A stretch of DNA of 64,000 nt from Rhyzopertha dominica (lineage: Eukaryota > Arthropoda > Insecta > Coleoptera > Bostrichidae), in the NCBI GenBank assembly GCA_025024175.1, contig QCXZ01000053.1, forward strand, positions 5,456,001 to 5,520,000, in the 5' to 3' direction. Positions within the stretch are counted from its first letter, which is position 1, and every line of letters begins with the position of its first letter. Made by a program: the position numbers and the translations under genes. The notes under the pieces are model-generated. The model made no database searches. It worked only from the letters and a program-made list of their open reading frames with translations, and was not told the DNA's origin. This document shows, piece by piece, positions 20,558 to 31,839 of this stretch.

Positions 20558-21754
20558 TATACTAAGTGCTTATCACTGCCAATACGCTATATTAGTGCTG
20601 ACGTAATGACGGCCATTTTTCTGTGGTACGTCAAAGTCCTGGATCCTGACAAAGCGAGTTGTCATAACGTGCGTAACGGACCTCAGTGTTAGGTGCAATT
20701 ATGTGACTTTAAAGGAACATTTAGAAATGTTACTGTGCTTATTTGAATAGCTTACACCCCTTCGCTTGGTTTCACAAGTATTACAAACCGAAATACATTT
20801 AGTTTAGATCCTGGATAAAAACAAACCAAGTTGTCATAACGTGCATAAGGGAGTTAAGTGTTTGGTGCAATTTTTTAGTGTTAAAAGAGTATTTTATGGT
20901 GTTATTGTGTATGTTTGAGTAGCTGACACTCCTTCGCTTTGCTTAGCAGGTATTACAAACGTAAATTACGTTTAGTTACAATGTAGGTATTGTTGAAAAG
21001 CGTAACCTGCAATAAGTGTGTGTGCAGAACATTACAATTTACATGTTGTACCAGAAGATGGTAACGTGCTAGGTCCCTGGATGTTCTTGTTATAATGAGA
21101 GAGAAACGTATAAACTTTAAGCACTTATTTTAGATTGTCTTTCAACAATAGATTGCAACTTAATGTAATTTCGGTTTGTAATACTTAATGAATAATACAA
21201 AATAATACAAAACACTTCAAAATATTGTATTATACTACAATTTTGCTATGAACGTTGAGTGTTACTGTGTATTTTTAGTGGTTTACATTCCTTCTTAAAA
21301 TTTAGTATTACAAACCAAAATTACATTTAGTTGCAATCTATGGCTTAAAAACAACATAAAGAATTGCTGTAACAATTACACGTTTCTCTCTCATTATAAC
21401 GGGAACATCCAGGGACCCAACCCATTACCATTTTCTGGTCAAACCTGTAAATTGGAATGCTCCACACACGTACTTAGTGTATGTTCAGCTTTTCAACAAT
21501 ACATTGTTTCTAAATGTAATTTCGGTTTTATTTTAGTTGCTAAGTAAAGCGAAGTAGTGTAAGCTACCCAAACATATACAGTAACACTTTAAAATACTAT
21601 TTAACACTAAAAATTTACACCAAACGCTGAACTCCCTTACGCACATTATGACAACTAAGTAAGTTGGTTTGGATCCGGGATCTTGACGTATCGCAGCAAA
21701 ATGGCCGACATCTACGTCACACTAATATACCGTATAGGGCCAGTAAACCAGTAT
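20558..21754. mobile_element. Large fold-back element with a duplicated segment in one arm
   Basis: The left arm (20558-21185, 628 nt) and right arm (21304-21754, 451 nt) are imperfect inverted repeats sharing CGCTATATTAGTG/TATATTAGTGTGACG, GTTGTCATAA.GTGC, GGTCCCTGGATGTTC and ATAATGAGAGAGAAACGT. The length difference of 177 nt equals an internal direct duplication in the left arm: TCCTGGAT followed by GTTGTCATAACGTGC occurs at about 20638 and again at about 20809. There is no coding capacity. This is probably a non-autonomous DNA transposon; I see no clear target duplication. Confidence 0.78.
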
Positions 21755-22265
21755 TTACACAATATGATATCATAAATACAGGACAAACCCTTGAAAATAG
21801 AGTTAAATATGTGCTTGAAGTATAAATTCAAACAAAAGTATGTTTTCCTTACCAAGCATCAAAAATAATCATTACTTAGATCAAAACATCAAAGTCTGAA
21901 AGAATGGCAAGAAACCTAACCTTTTGGAACCTTTTGGAAATCATATCGTTTGGCATATACGCAAAAAGAAATTTCCTTTGACAATGCCGAAATTATAAAG
22001 TCGACATTTAGACCCAAGCCAGAGATTTTTATAGCTAAAGGGCTGTAAACATAATTACGCTAATCTTGTTTCCAAGCTTAGTGATTGCACATCTAAAATC
22101 ATTCGATTATCTTTAGTACAAAAAAGACACAATCATTGTACTTAACGAATAACATACAACATTTTAAAGTTCAAGTACCTACTAATTTAATCAAAATTAA
22201 AAATCCTAATCCCATTCAGAAGAAATATCTGTTGAAATTCTACAGGATGCGCTTTTCTAATCAGA
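21755..22265. other. AT-rich spacer, nothing recognised
   Basis: No supported feature. Confidence 0.4.
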
Positions 22266-22269
22266 AATT

Positions 22270-22560
22270 CAATTTGCCAAAGACGCCGGGATAAACTTTG
22301 ATGACGTGGTGTCTGCTAGTGCTCGCATTACCGCAGTCCGTGTGAAAACAATCTCCGTTTGTTTAGCATTTCAATAAAGCACGGCTTACGCGCCATTATA
22401 GGGGTAAGCGTGACCCGATTGTTAATCGGCACTCCGGCCCCCGTTTTCTCATTTCGGGGCCCGAACGGGACACCTCCTAAAATCTCGGTTTTCGGCGTCA
22501 GATCCCGGCCGGAGATGTTCGCCTCATTTAAAGTTTCACGAATGTAACGTTATAAGCAAA
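22270..22560. other. GC-elevated island 7
   Basis: Among the most GC-rich stretches in the window (CGGCACTCCGGCCCCCG, GATCCCGGCCGGAG). The 62-codon plus-strand frame has no recognisable motif. Confidence 0.4.
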
Positions 22561-23855
22561 GCTGGCCGTACTGCATGAACAAAGTTGAGCAGTTTGTCGA
22601 AAATATTTGCCCCATTTGTATTTTCTTACTTTCAACCGACAGCTTTCAAGAAATAATAGAATGCTGCTGCAATATACCGCACGTAAATGACAATTTTGCG
22701 GGTAGTACAAAAATCACAATTGCTATTTTATTGTTTGTCGCTACTGTACGAAGTAAATTTCTGTACTGTGGAAATAATATGGCCCAAACACTTGATAGTT
22801 GTGCAAAATTTGTCAAATATGTTTTAGATTTGTTTTCTATGCCAGTGTGTTTATGTAACAAGATACGAAGGTAATGATAAAAAATGTGTTTTATTTAAAA
22901 TGCTACGGTATCACAGGAAGTAGTGTCGGTTAGAGAATACTTTAGCTCTAATAAAATTGTATTAATTAACTAGTGTGCCAACTTTCAAAATCTTCAATTT
23001 TTTTGCAGGTGTAAATACCAACTAAAGTTTTCGTTGGATACCGCGTGTACTTAAGCTTTAGACCGCACACGTACCGAAAACAGAGCACCCTGGTCCAAAG
23101 ATTTGTCCCCTGTTAGTTTTCTAGGGATAAATGTTGATTTCATTTTATATAACGATAATTCAATTGAAGGAACCAAAGCAGATAATTGTAATAAAATAAT
23201 AATTGTAATTAAAATGATTAACAGTAATTGAATTATTACAAAAACTGCTGAGGTATTTAATATCAATTTGAAAGGGGACCAAATTTCATGTAAGTTTCTG
23301 CAACGTTCATGCGCTGTCCGTTCAAAAAAATTAAACATGGGTCAACTAACACGTTATTTTGAAGCAACTTTCACTGTCTATGCAACATTGTTTTCTTTTC
23401 TTGAGAATCACGAAATTGTGAAAGAATGAAAATTGAAATGGCCCTGGTAGTTAATAAGTAGGTAATCATATTTAAGGTGCTCTCCTTACGGTTATGAAAA
23501 TACTAGCTATATCTGACAATGTAATGTTTTCCAAATTGAGCTATCGAAGTGAGAGAGGAACAGATATATACGTATACACTCTGACTCTATTTACCCTTTC
23601 TATGATTTTTTCACTATGATATCTACGTATAATGACTATCAGAGGTTCAGAGGTTACTTCTAAGACAAATTGAAGCTACATTATATACAACAATATGTAG
23701 TATTTATTCCTTGCGTTATCATTACATGAGTTAGTGAAATTTTGCAAAATTATAAGATAAAAGTAAGACTTCAGCAATCCTCTTCTTCCTCAATCACTTT
23801 CCACAATAATTTCAATGATTTCCCCAAATTGGTCCAGCCTTTTTCCCTGACGATT
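22561..23855. other. Long spacer, nothing recognised
   Basis: Several overlapping short frames (22575-22874 on + and its minus shadow; 23051-23338 on -) lack family motifs. No repeat is visible. Confidence 0.35.
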
Positions 23856-23859
23856 CAGC

Positions 23860-24190
23860 GCCCAAATTGAATCGCCGGAACCTCGTAAAAGCGGCGTTAA
23901 AAGTCCAGGTGATAAATTTTTTAGCGCGGTTCTTTCAGTCATAACTCAGGAAGTGGCCGTAATTCCGGATTCCGTAGTGGGGAAAAACAAACGTAGCCGC
24001 GGTACCATATATTACGGGGTAAATGCGATTTATAACGTTCCCGTATTCAAATAAACTATTTTATGAATAAAGTTTCTCCCTTTTGTTAGCGGGAGTCGTG
24101 AGTTAGCGGTATTTTATGCGACAGTCGCAGGTTGGTTTAAGTGGCGCGTTTGCACATCTACTACAACGCGAAAATAGGATTGTTCTGAGG
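23860..24190. other. GC-elevated island 8
   Basis: CpG-bearing (AATCGCCGGAACCTCG, GTAGCCGCGGTACC, GCGGGAGTCGTGAG) with no frame; candidate conserved non-coding DNA. Confidence 0.35.
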
Positions 24191-24200
24191 AATCTCAACG

Positions 24201-24559
24201 TTTTCAATTTTCTGTGGAAATTATTTTTCGCTTAAAATCGGCATACTGATGTATTTTGAGCTGCTGATTCCAAAAATGCATTCAGAAATGAGCTAGGACG
24301 TCGGGAAATTAATTTTTCGTAAATTGAAAGTTCTACTCTAGGTCACTTTTCAGACGAACCGTTGCAGCTAGAGAAAAACTGACACCACTCCGAAATGCAG
24401 CAGGTCCACATTAGTAAATGAACATAAAATTAGCGTAATAGGACACCATGAAGTTGCAAGGTGAAAAAAACGACAGGGGGGTTGTTAGCCTTTGCTCTTT
24501 TTCAATTTTCTGTGGAAATTATTTTTGCTCAAAATCGGCACAGTGATGCATTTCGAGCT
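24201..24559 (+). repeat. 61-bp direct repeat pair
   Basis: 24201-24262 and 24499-24559 share TTTTCAATTTTCTGTGGAAA, ATTATTTTT, AAAATCGGCA and a .TTTTGAGCT/TTTCGAGCT end. The ~236 nt between them is unique in the window. It could be the ends of an old element or a simple segmental duplication. Confidence 0.65.
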
Positions 24560-24925
24560 CCAGATAAAGTAAAAAATACCTTTCATTTCATTGTTTTGTA
24601 AGTGCATAAATGTATATCAAAATACATAAGAGCATGTTTTTAGTACATATTTTAACTATTTTAAGTGCATATTTGCCTAGCTCTATTCATCAGAGTTAGA
24701 AAAATGCGATTTTTCAAAACGTTATAAATCAATCTAATATTTGTTAATCTAGTGTAAAACAAGCAAAACTTATTATTATTTAATTTATACATGCAATACT
24801 GAAGGCAAGTGATAATATACAGTACATCAGGCGAATAAAAGTATACGCTCAGACAAAATCACGTTAATATCAGCAGATGCCAGCTGCATTACCTGCTATA
24901 TATATCCATAGATATTTCTTTTGAA
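24560..24925. other. AT-rich spacer, nothing recognised
   Basis: No supported feature. Confidence 0.4.
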
Positions 24926-24929
24926 ACTT

Positions 24930-25190
24930 GAGCACTGCCAATATTCACCGGGTCGACTTCAGGAATATACTGCTCAACTAAGTTCATATCCTGCAATATC
25001 GCCGGTATTCTAAGAACGCATTTGTGCAGCTACTTGCATTATTGATTTTCAAACTTTCTGGCGGTTTATCTCCGTCGACTATGGGAAGTTTAGAAATTAA
25101 ATTAGTATTGTAATTTCCCGGCGCAGGACTTTATTGCGGCTTCACATTGCAGGTAATCCTTCGCAAATTCCTTCTGTGAAGTACAAGGCA
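24930..25190. other. GC-elevated island 9
   Basis: A modest G+C rise (ATATCGCCGGTATTC, TTTCCCGGCGCAGG) without coding sense. Confidence 0.3.
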
Positions 25191-25394
25191 ATCTGAGTTT
25201 TGAGAGTTGTGAGACATAACTGTTTTGCTATTAATAAGAAAGTCTAACTATTTAAATGTTGGTTATGATCCATTTTGGAACAAATACATTAACAGGAAAT
25301 ATTGCAGCACATAATTTTTGCAGGCTTTCTTTAAAACCCTTTTATCTTGTTCATTTTTGATGCTACAAAAGTTGTACATAATTTTACCCTTAAT

Positions 25395-26024
25395 AAAGTA
25401 GTGTACTTAAGTTTGTTATGGGTTATCTGAGATATTAAGTTAACTATAGTTGGCTATGGCATAAAGTCGGCGAACTTTTTACCTATTCAACAATATAACA
25501 TTCAGTATAGTTATTTTAAAAAATACAAAAGTTATGGTCAATTTTCGGTATTATTTTTGTATTGTTTTTAAATAGTTAGCCATGTAACAATTGTTTCTTG
25601 TATCTGACAGTTAGTTATAACTAAGCACTAAAAATTTACGTATTTGTAAGTTGAAAAGGCCGCAAAAATTCCGTTTGAGCATCTAAAGAGTACTTTCATC
25701 GCTACCAGGATCACTGTCAGCTTTCTTTAAAGCAATTTAAAAGGCTTTACGATAATTTAGGACAATATGAGAGCTCAAGTCAAATAAGCAACGTGGGAAG
25801 CAACCCGGAAAATAGAACTATGAAACAGTTGACGACTTAAAAGCTGTCGTTTTACAAGCTTTTGCTACACAGTCCATTTTAAAAAGATGTAATTTATGCA
25901 TACAAAATGATGGATTGTCTGAACACCTCTTGTATTAATTCAAAATTTAGTTTTTATTTAGTTTTAGTAGTTAGTGTTAACTGTTAAATAAATTATTTCA
26001 TAACAAACTGGAGTACACTACTTT
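25395..26024. mobile_element. Short element with 26-bp terminal inverted repeats
   Basis: The left end AAAGTAGTGTACTTAAGTTT plus GTTATG (25395-25420) and the right end (25999-26024) are inverted repeats with two mismatches. The 630-nt unit is AT-rich and without a frame. It fits a MITE or internally deleted DNA transposon; the target duplication and superfamily are not clear. Confidence 0.6.
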
Positions 26025-26690
26025 TTTGTAACATCAAAAATAAATGAGATAAAAGTAATTAGAGAAATATTCAAAATCTAGTTATTTTCAAAATATCTAG
26101 TAAACCATAAACATTTTTTTAAAAACCAAGACGTACATTTAGTTAGGTCAACAGAACGGCGAATCTTTCTCCATGTGTATCCCTCCTTCTAGCTCTGCTA
26201 GTTTTTCGAGATAATTATAGTGCCCATCAGGACATAAACGCGTGTAATTATAACTTTTAATTGCTTTTTAAGTCTTTCTTAAATTTATACCTTCTTAAAA
26301 AGATCGTCATTGCGGCAGTATAGATTAACACTTTGACTACATAAATCTATAGGGCAGTTGTATTATACAGTTTTCTGTGAGCAGTCACGTACTACAGCGG
26401 TCTATTACAAACTAAATGTTGAGGAACATACAAAGAAAACATTTCAACAAGTTCTATACAGTTACTGAAAAGAAGATCCAGGAGGAATATAAGCTATCAC
26501 AGATCACATTCACTCAGCCGGAGCCAGAGCACAGAAACCATGGTTTTGAGGCCTTAAGTTTCAAGGATATTTAAAATGGTATAGAAAACTCCAACCCCGA
26601 TTTTCCACTACAAGGAACTGTCTAAAGTATTCAATTTACAACAACTAATGTTACTTTTTGGTACAATCGCAAGATTCTAATACGTTTCGC
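26025..26690. other. Spacer, nothing firm
   Basis: The word TTTTTCGAGATAATT at about 26200 recurs at about 26928, hinting at shared repeat ancestry. No gene is seen. Confidence 0.3.
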
Positions 26691-26694
26691 AATT

Positions 26695-26768
26695 CATGTC
26701 GGTGTCTTCCTCAGAAGCAGCTCTTAAACTTCTGAGGAAGACACCGACATGAGTGTCGAAACGTCAAG
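26695..26768. repeat. Perfect 23-bp palindrome holding two inverted hammerhead-like motifs
   Basis: Arms 26695-26717 and 26729-26751 are exact reverse complements around the 11-nt centre CAGCTCTTAAA. The right arm continues into a hammerhead-like layout: CTT, core CTGAGGA (26732-26738), a bulged A, helix II GACAC/GTGTC, GAA, then ACGTC and AAG pairing with CTT. The left arm carries the same start with a partly matching ACGTTTCG outside. An ACGT helix III can only close between two molecules or in a dimer. Similar motifs flank the PLEs in this window. Confidence 0.7.
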
Positions 26769-26784
26769 ACCAAACAGTATTATT

Positions 26785-26960
26785 TATTATTTATTATTAT
26801 TCCATACTAGCGACCCACCCCGGTTTTACATGAGTAGTAAAGCATACTTTGTCCACAACAAATACCTTCCAGTCGTCACCTCCATTCGCTCCAGAAGTCT
26901 GCACGCTTGCCTACGCCTGCGTTAGTTTTTTTCGAGATAATTTCTAAGACATTCATTAAC
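26785..26960. repeat. Dispersed-repeat fragment (GCGACCCACCCCGG word)
   Basis: The string ACTAGCGACCCACCCCGGTT resembles a sequence widely repeated in insect genomes (from memory, with CGCCCCGG instead of CACCCCGG). No coding capacity; class not assigned. Confidence 0.35.
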
Positions 26961-27665
26961 ATTATATGGTATAAAAGATTATAGTAATAATGCTGTATCC
27001 GTCTAAATAACTTTCCAGTTACCGTATTGTACGTTACCATTTTTTAGAAGATGGAATGGATATAGTAAGTTATCCTTAAAAGACAGATACAATATATGCA
27101 ACATGCATTGTACTGTTATAACTCAACGGGATTGCGAAGTTTCCGATTAAAATTCCCAGGCGGCTTGACTTTTTCCGACACTTCTAACAGTTATCGTTAT
27201 ATTTCAACCAATTTACACAAAACGTTGACAAATTATATACCTAAACTTTCCTCATGAATTACTGTATCTATTAGTGCACGGGGAAAAATGATAGTGTAAA
27301 CCTAACAATATAATTATTGTAGTTTCGTTGTAATAATTTTTAACGGAAATTGGATGTAAGGACACAAAACATATAAAACCACTAGCATTTTTGATTTGTT
27401 GTAAAACCAAAATTTTTGTTGTTGCGCTCGTTTGCTGCGTTATAAATACTCTTGTTAAAATCAACACTGCTATAATTACTGGTTCAATTTTAAAAATAAT
27501 GTTAGTTTAATTAATACATTAACATAGTGGCACCTACAATATTTAGTAGTGCTAAGTCAAACAATTATTAGTGCTAATCACAATTGTGGTATATGCAACA
27601 CTTCCCTTAGTTTGGAGGCAATTGAAATTCGTGTTCCGATCTGGGAGAAGGTCACGTGATTTGAG
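26961..27665. other. AT-rich spacer, nothing recognised
   Basis: No supported feature. Confidence 0.4.
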
Positions 27666-27976
27666 CAGTATTTTTCATTGGACTAAATGGATTAGTCGTC
27701 AAGCGTACGAGAAATCTCGTACATATAAGGTATTTAGCTCCGTGCAGATATGAAGGTTATGTGTCCACCTACTGTCTCGAAATTAAAAGTATTACTATCT
27801 TAATGAATGAAAAGTGTCAGTGATAGGGCTTAGTTTANTAATTACGGCGACTAAAAGAAGGGCGTATGAGAAGGCAGCCCTGTGTGCGAGTATTTCATCG
27901 TGATCGGTACGAGAAATACCGACAATATCGTGTTGTTGAAACGCGGTTGAAAACAGAACGACGCCATTAGTTTTAG

Positions 27977-28145
27977 GTATTTGTTCTGTTTGTTGATGAA
28001 GATTTTGTTCGTATAGGAAAAAAATCGGAAGGTACGTTTAATTTGACATTAAAATATAACGCATTGTCAGTGAACAGGCATGGACAATTTTGTAGCAATT
28101 TCTTAAATAAATGGGGAATGGAATCTTTACTTGATCGATTTCCTG
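27977..28145 (+). CDS. Candidate internal exon of an unknown gene
   Basis: An open 169-nt stretch, preceded by TTTTAG and followed by the consensus donor GTAAGT (28146), encodes a protein-like sequence: VFVLFVDEDFVRIGKK, FNLTLKYNALSVNRHGQF, then CSNFLNKWGMESLLDRFPG. Mixed composition, charged and aromatic residues and a strong donor favour real coding. There is no start codon, so it would be an internal or terminal exon. The polypyrimidine tract upstream is weak. Upstream, 27845-27967 in the same phase is also open (FHRDRYEKYRQYRV) but separated by two TAG codons, and 27671-27760 holds a similar-looking FHWTKWISRQAYEKSRTYKV. I do not recognise the family; a decayed TE gene is the main alternative. 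Confidence 0.35.
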
Positions 28146-28149
28146 GTAA

Positions 28150-29055
28150 GTATTTACTTAAGTTTTTAAATTGCACTAGGTATATTTAATGATTGTGCGC
28201 AAAAACATGTCATTCGTCAAGCTGTTTGAAAGCATGTGAAAGCTTCGGCGAATACTTTAATTGCAACTATGGCGTTGGTCAAATATTTTGAAATAAATTA
28301 AGTTATCTGTCACGAAATTTTTCAGAATTTTTGCAAATAACCTATAGGTATTTCAATTTTACGCTTTAGTTTATCGAGATAGAATTTTGTTTGGCGCGTT
28401 TACTAATATTATTTTCAGCAATATAAGTAGCCATACTTTTTGTTTTTAGGGAGGCAAAAATGGAATCCAATGTTTTCTGGTCTCAAGTAAATATACTAGA
28501 AACTCTCAGTATCAAACATCATAACACATATATATGTTATTACTATTAGTTTTTTTGTTATTCTTTGCAATATTAATAATAATTTGTTTTTTAACAATAT
28601 TTTATTTGATTTCCTTACATAAAATGTATATAAAGCAACATTAACGTTGTGTTTATTGTGGCAGCAAGAATTGTGTAGATTTGCTATAAACTGTGGTTTA
28701 ATGAAACGGATAGGTTAGTTGGGACAGTACTTAAAAAATGGAAGACAAACACAGTTATTTGTTACTTATACACTTACTACTGTTAGGATTACAATTTGAT
28801 CTTGTATTTTCCTATATATACCTAATACTAAATTTAACACAATTTGTTGTTGAAGGCACTTGACTTTGCGGTACGTCAAGCACCAAGTAATTGTGAAACT
28901 TTGCCATAATATTATGGATGGTATAACCATAAAACTCTCTAATTTGTAACAAAATTTACCTACAACAATTTTTGAACTAAATTAACTATATTGTATTGCT
29001 GTCACATATGTACACACAAATTGCCATTATAACTACACCAATTGATTTTAATTTT
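28150..29055. other. AT-rich spacer, nothing recognised
   Basis: No supported feature. Confidence 0.4.
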
Positions 29056-29059
29056 ACAA

Positions 29060-29150
29060 TAAATTTTTCTCCGTGTGACAACCGCATGAAAATCCGTTCA
29101 GAAATTTTTCAGTTTATCGCGAACAGACAGACACAGTGTAACAATATGTA
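29060..29150 (+). repeat. Dispersed-repeat fragment (GAAAATCCGTTCAG / ACAGACAGACACAG)
   Basis: The run ACCGCATGAAAATCCGTTCA followed by TTTATCGCGAACAGACAGAC resembles the tail of a repeat common in insects, where it often marks the 3' end of a LINE or SINE. The assignment is from memory and uncertain. Confidence 0.4.
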
Positions 29151-29239
29151 GTAATAGAAAAAGCAACACATCAAACACGCTTCGTGATACCAATTTGATT
29201 AAAACAAAAAATGCACAGAGAAAACAATTTTACAGCTTT

Positions 29240-29410
29240 GTTTGATGTTAAAATTCGCTTAACCACTTTATCCGCCCGAAACGGTTTTCGCTCAGCGAGA
29301 TCTTCTGAAAATGATTAATATAGTGCCCGCCGCCTGTGGAAAAATGGCCTTAATCAAGGATAAAGAATGTCAGTTTGTGACTCACGCGCTTGTATAATGT
29401 GCTATGAAAC
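29240..29410. other. GC-elevated island 10
   Basis: A short CpG-bearing block (TATCCGCCCGAAACGG, GTGCCCGCCGCCTG) with no coding sense. Confidence 0.35.
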
Positions 29411-29540
29411 TGCTCCGGCTTATATTACACGAGGTAATTATTTGTGTATAACAAATAGCTCACAGCCTGGTGCACTATAACCAATGCAAAATGATGACTT
29501 GCAACGCGTCGCTACAGGAATATCAAGCTAAGTACAAGTA

Positions 29541-30827
29541 CGAGGCATGTTTTTTAAGTAAGTACCGTTTTGGAATTAAAAAAGACGTGCAAAGATATCG
29601 CAATAATTTTATCTTACATGAAAGCCTGTACCTTGATCTACTTTTCTACATAATTTCCGTGAATATTGAGGCGCTTGTCATAACGTGGCACCAGTTTTTG
29701 AATACCCTCCTCTTAAAATTCTGCCGCCTGACTTGTTAACCACTGTATCACAAATGTTTCGACTTCGTTTTCGTCTTGACGACGCTGACCACCCAGGTGT
29801 TCCTTCAAGTGCAGGAACAAATGGTAGTCGCTGGGCGTCAGATCAGGGCTGTATGGAGGATGATCTAGAGTTTCCCATTTAAAAGATTTGATGAGATCTT
29901 TGGTCCGATTAGCCACATGTGGACGGGCATTGTCATGCAGCAAAACGATACCCTTACCCAAACTTGCCACGTCTTTTGTTCTGCATTGATTGTCTCATTA
30001 CGAGGCAGAAACTCCACTAGCAATACTCCTTTTCTGTCCCAAAAAACTGTGCACATGATTTTCCGGGCAGAAATTGTTTGCTTAAACTTCACTTTTTTGG
30101 GTGATGATGAATGTCGTCATTCCATGGATTGTTGTTTCGATTCTGGTGTGACGTAGGCCACCAATGTTTCGTCACCATTAACAATTTGGTCTAAAAAATC
30201 TTCACCTTCATTGTGGTACCGCTCAAGGAAAGTCAATGCACTGCCTAAACGTTGGGTTTTGTGTAAATCCGTCAAGATTTTCGGAACTCAACGTGAACAC
30301 AATTCCCGGTAATTCAAGTTCTCGGTCACAATGTGATACAAAACACTACGAGAATATTGAGGAAAGCAGTCGCACAATGATGAAATNGTAANGCGTCTGT
30401 TTTCTCTCACCTTTTCGTTCACTTTCTGCACCAAATCTTCATTAACGACCGAAGGACGCCCACTCCGTTCTTCATCATGCACATTTGTGTGGCCATCTTT
30501 AAATGCTCTCACCCATTTCCTTACCATTCCATCACTCATAATGTTTTGTCCGTAAACTTCACAGATCTCACAATGAATATTGATCGGTTTTACGCCTTTA
30601 GCACTAGGAAATCGTATAACAGCCCGTACTTCACAATCGGCGGGAGTCACGATTGTCGGAGGTATCTTAAACACTCAGTAAACAACGTATACAATGAAGA
30701 ATCAAACTGTAATGGCGTCAGTGCGTAGGCAAGAGATGTAGGTAAACAGCGCGCATGCGCGGAACGCCGCCCGTAGCGCTGCGGCGGCGGAATCGCAAAA
30801 CGGTACTTACTTAAAAAACATGCCTCG
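29541..30827 (-). mobile_element. DD34D mariner with perfect 32-bp terminal inverted repeats
   Basis: The ends CGAGGCATGTTTTTTAAGTA (29541) and its exact inverse (ending 30827) match over all 32 bases, down to ACCGTTTTG. The span of 1287 bp is the usual length of a mariner. TA precedes the left end; the right flank reads CATA, so the target duplication is imperfect or the tip is longer. It encloses a broken transposase on the minus strand. Identical ends suggest it is younger than the DD41D copies, or that its ends were under selection for mobility. Confidence 0.9.
29713..30674 (-). pseudogene. Mariner (DD34D) transposase pseudogene
   Basis: Reading from 30674 down: N-terminal HTH_48 region (EVRAVIRFPSAKGVKP, MVRKWVRAFKDGHTNVHDEE), RSGRPSVV, EKVRENRR and a second helix-turn-helix ending in RSVLYHIVTENLNYRELCSR, then a frame break near 30290. 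The first catalytic Asp is in VNGDETLVAYV near 30150, followed by a stop where SMEW should be. Next come RKIMCTVFWDRKGVLLVEFLPR (30092-29865), a frame break near 29970, then LLHDNARPHVANRT (second Asp) and SPDLTPSDYHLFLHLKEHLG (third Asp, 34 residues on). The frame ends near 29713. The first two frames contain ambiguous bases. At least two frameshifts and a stop make it inactive. Confidence 0.9.
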
Positions 30828-31195
30828 CATAAAAACCGTGTAATGGGATATCTATAGTCTTTTGCAGACAGTTACAATTTGATTAAAAAATATAACTTAA
30901 GAAACAGTCGTTTGTTAACTCATTTTCTGTTTTGTCGGTGCACTTGCTCCTTTGTTGCCGTTTTTCCTTAATTTAACAATAGCAATTTAGCAATAATTAC
31001 ACCTTCCCGCTAGTGCAGTGGTCTTATAAGTTAGACGATTAAAAAGCTCGAAGTATTATTCCACTTTAAAAAATATTCATCGATTTCCGTTAAAAAATAA
31101 TTGTTTAAACATACGGACAAGCACGTACAAAATATTTAAGGATTTTAAACAGTTAGTTATTTATCATTCAATGACAATATTACACAAAAGCTTTT
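30828..31195. other. AT-rich spacer, nothing recognised
   Basis: No supported feature. Confidence 0.4.
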
Positions 31196-31199
31196 AAGA

Positions 31200-31610
31200 G
31201 ACATTAATAGGGGCAAAAGAATTTGCTAGGCTAGGAGTTCTGTAACTGAAGGAAAGTTTTCAAGGCGGTTTATGTTCGAAATGTAACTGGGATTGCAGAT
31301 AAAAGAGTAGTACTCAGTCAGTGGTCTAACAAGATAAGATTAAAGATCAACTGCATATTGTTCACTTGATGGACGTTTAATAAATACAAGGATTTTATTA
31401 ACGCCATCAATATGAAGTGTATGTTCCATATGGCTAAGCTGTTTAAGAATCGTATCATAAATATTGCAATAAAAAAAGTCCAGATCAATCTGCAACAACA
31501 AATCAAGTCAACTAACAACCCCAAATGGCTTGATGTCCTCTGTAAAGATATTTCATTGAAAAAGAGCTGTACTAACGTCGTTTGTATATAGAGTAAATAG
31601 ATTTTGACCT
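31200..31610 (-). pseudogene. Jockey-type LINE reverse transcriptase fragment
   Basis: On the minus strand broken frames read NDVSTALF near 31550, TEDIKPFGVVS (a decayed ADDIKLFG catalytic box), LLLQIDLDFFY, then HIDGVNKILVFIKRP, and further down YYSFICNPSYISNINRLENF near 31260, which fits the conserved LEY..W.P tail of Jockey-type reverse transcriptases. Both catalytic Asp positions are altered and there are stops throughout. The identification rests on motif order rather than on any long frame. Confidence 0.5.
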
Positions 31611-31839
31611 TCTAAATCCAAATTGCGCTTCAATTGGTAGCTGGATGCAGCGGGTAGCAGCCCTATTTATATAACACTTGACCGGCGCCTCCACCAAAAT
31701 TGAACAAAAAATTTTCTTCCTCCAAATTCGTTTCTTTACTAATTTTGACCTTCTAATTAAAAATTTAGCTTGAATTGGTCGCTGGTAGAATTTGTAACTA
31801 TTAAATAATACTCCAACAAAGATATCTGAAAAATTTTAG

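Noticed and set aside
27695..27730. Hairpin GTACGAGA-AA-TCTCGTAC as a regulatory RNA
   Set aside because: Too short and isolated to support a function; kept only as a possible detail of the candidate gene region.
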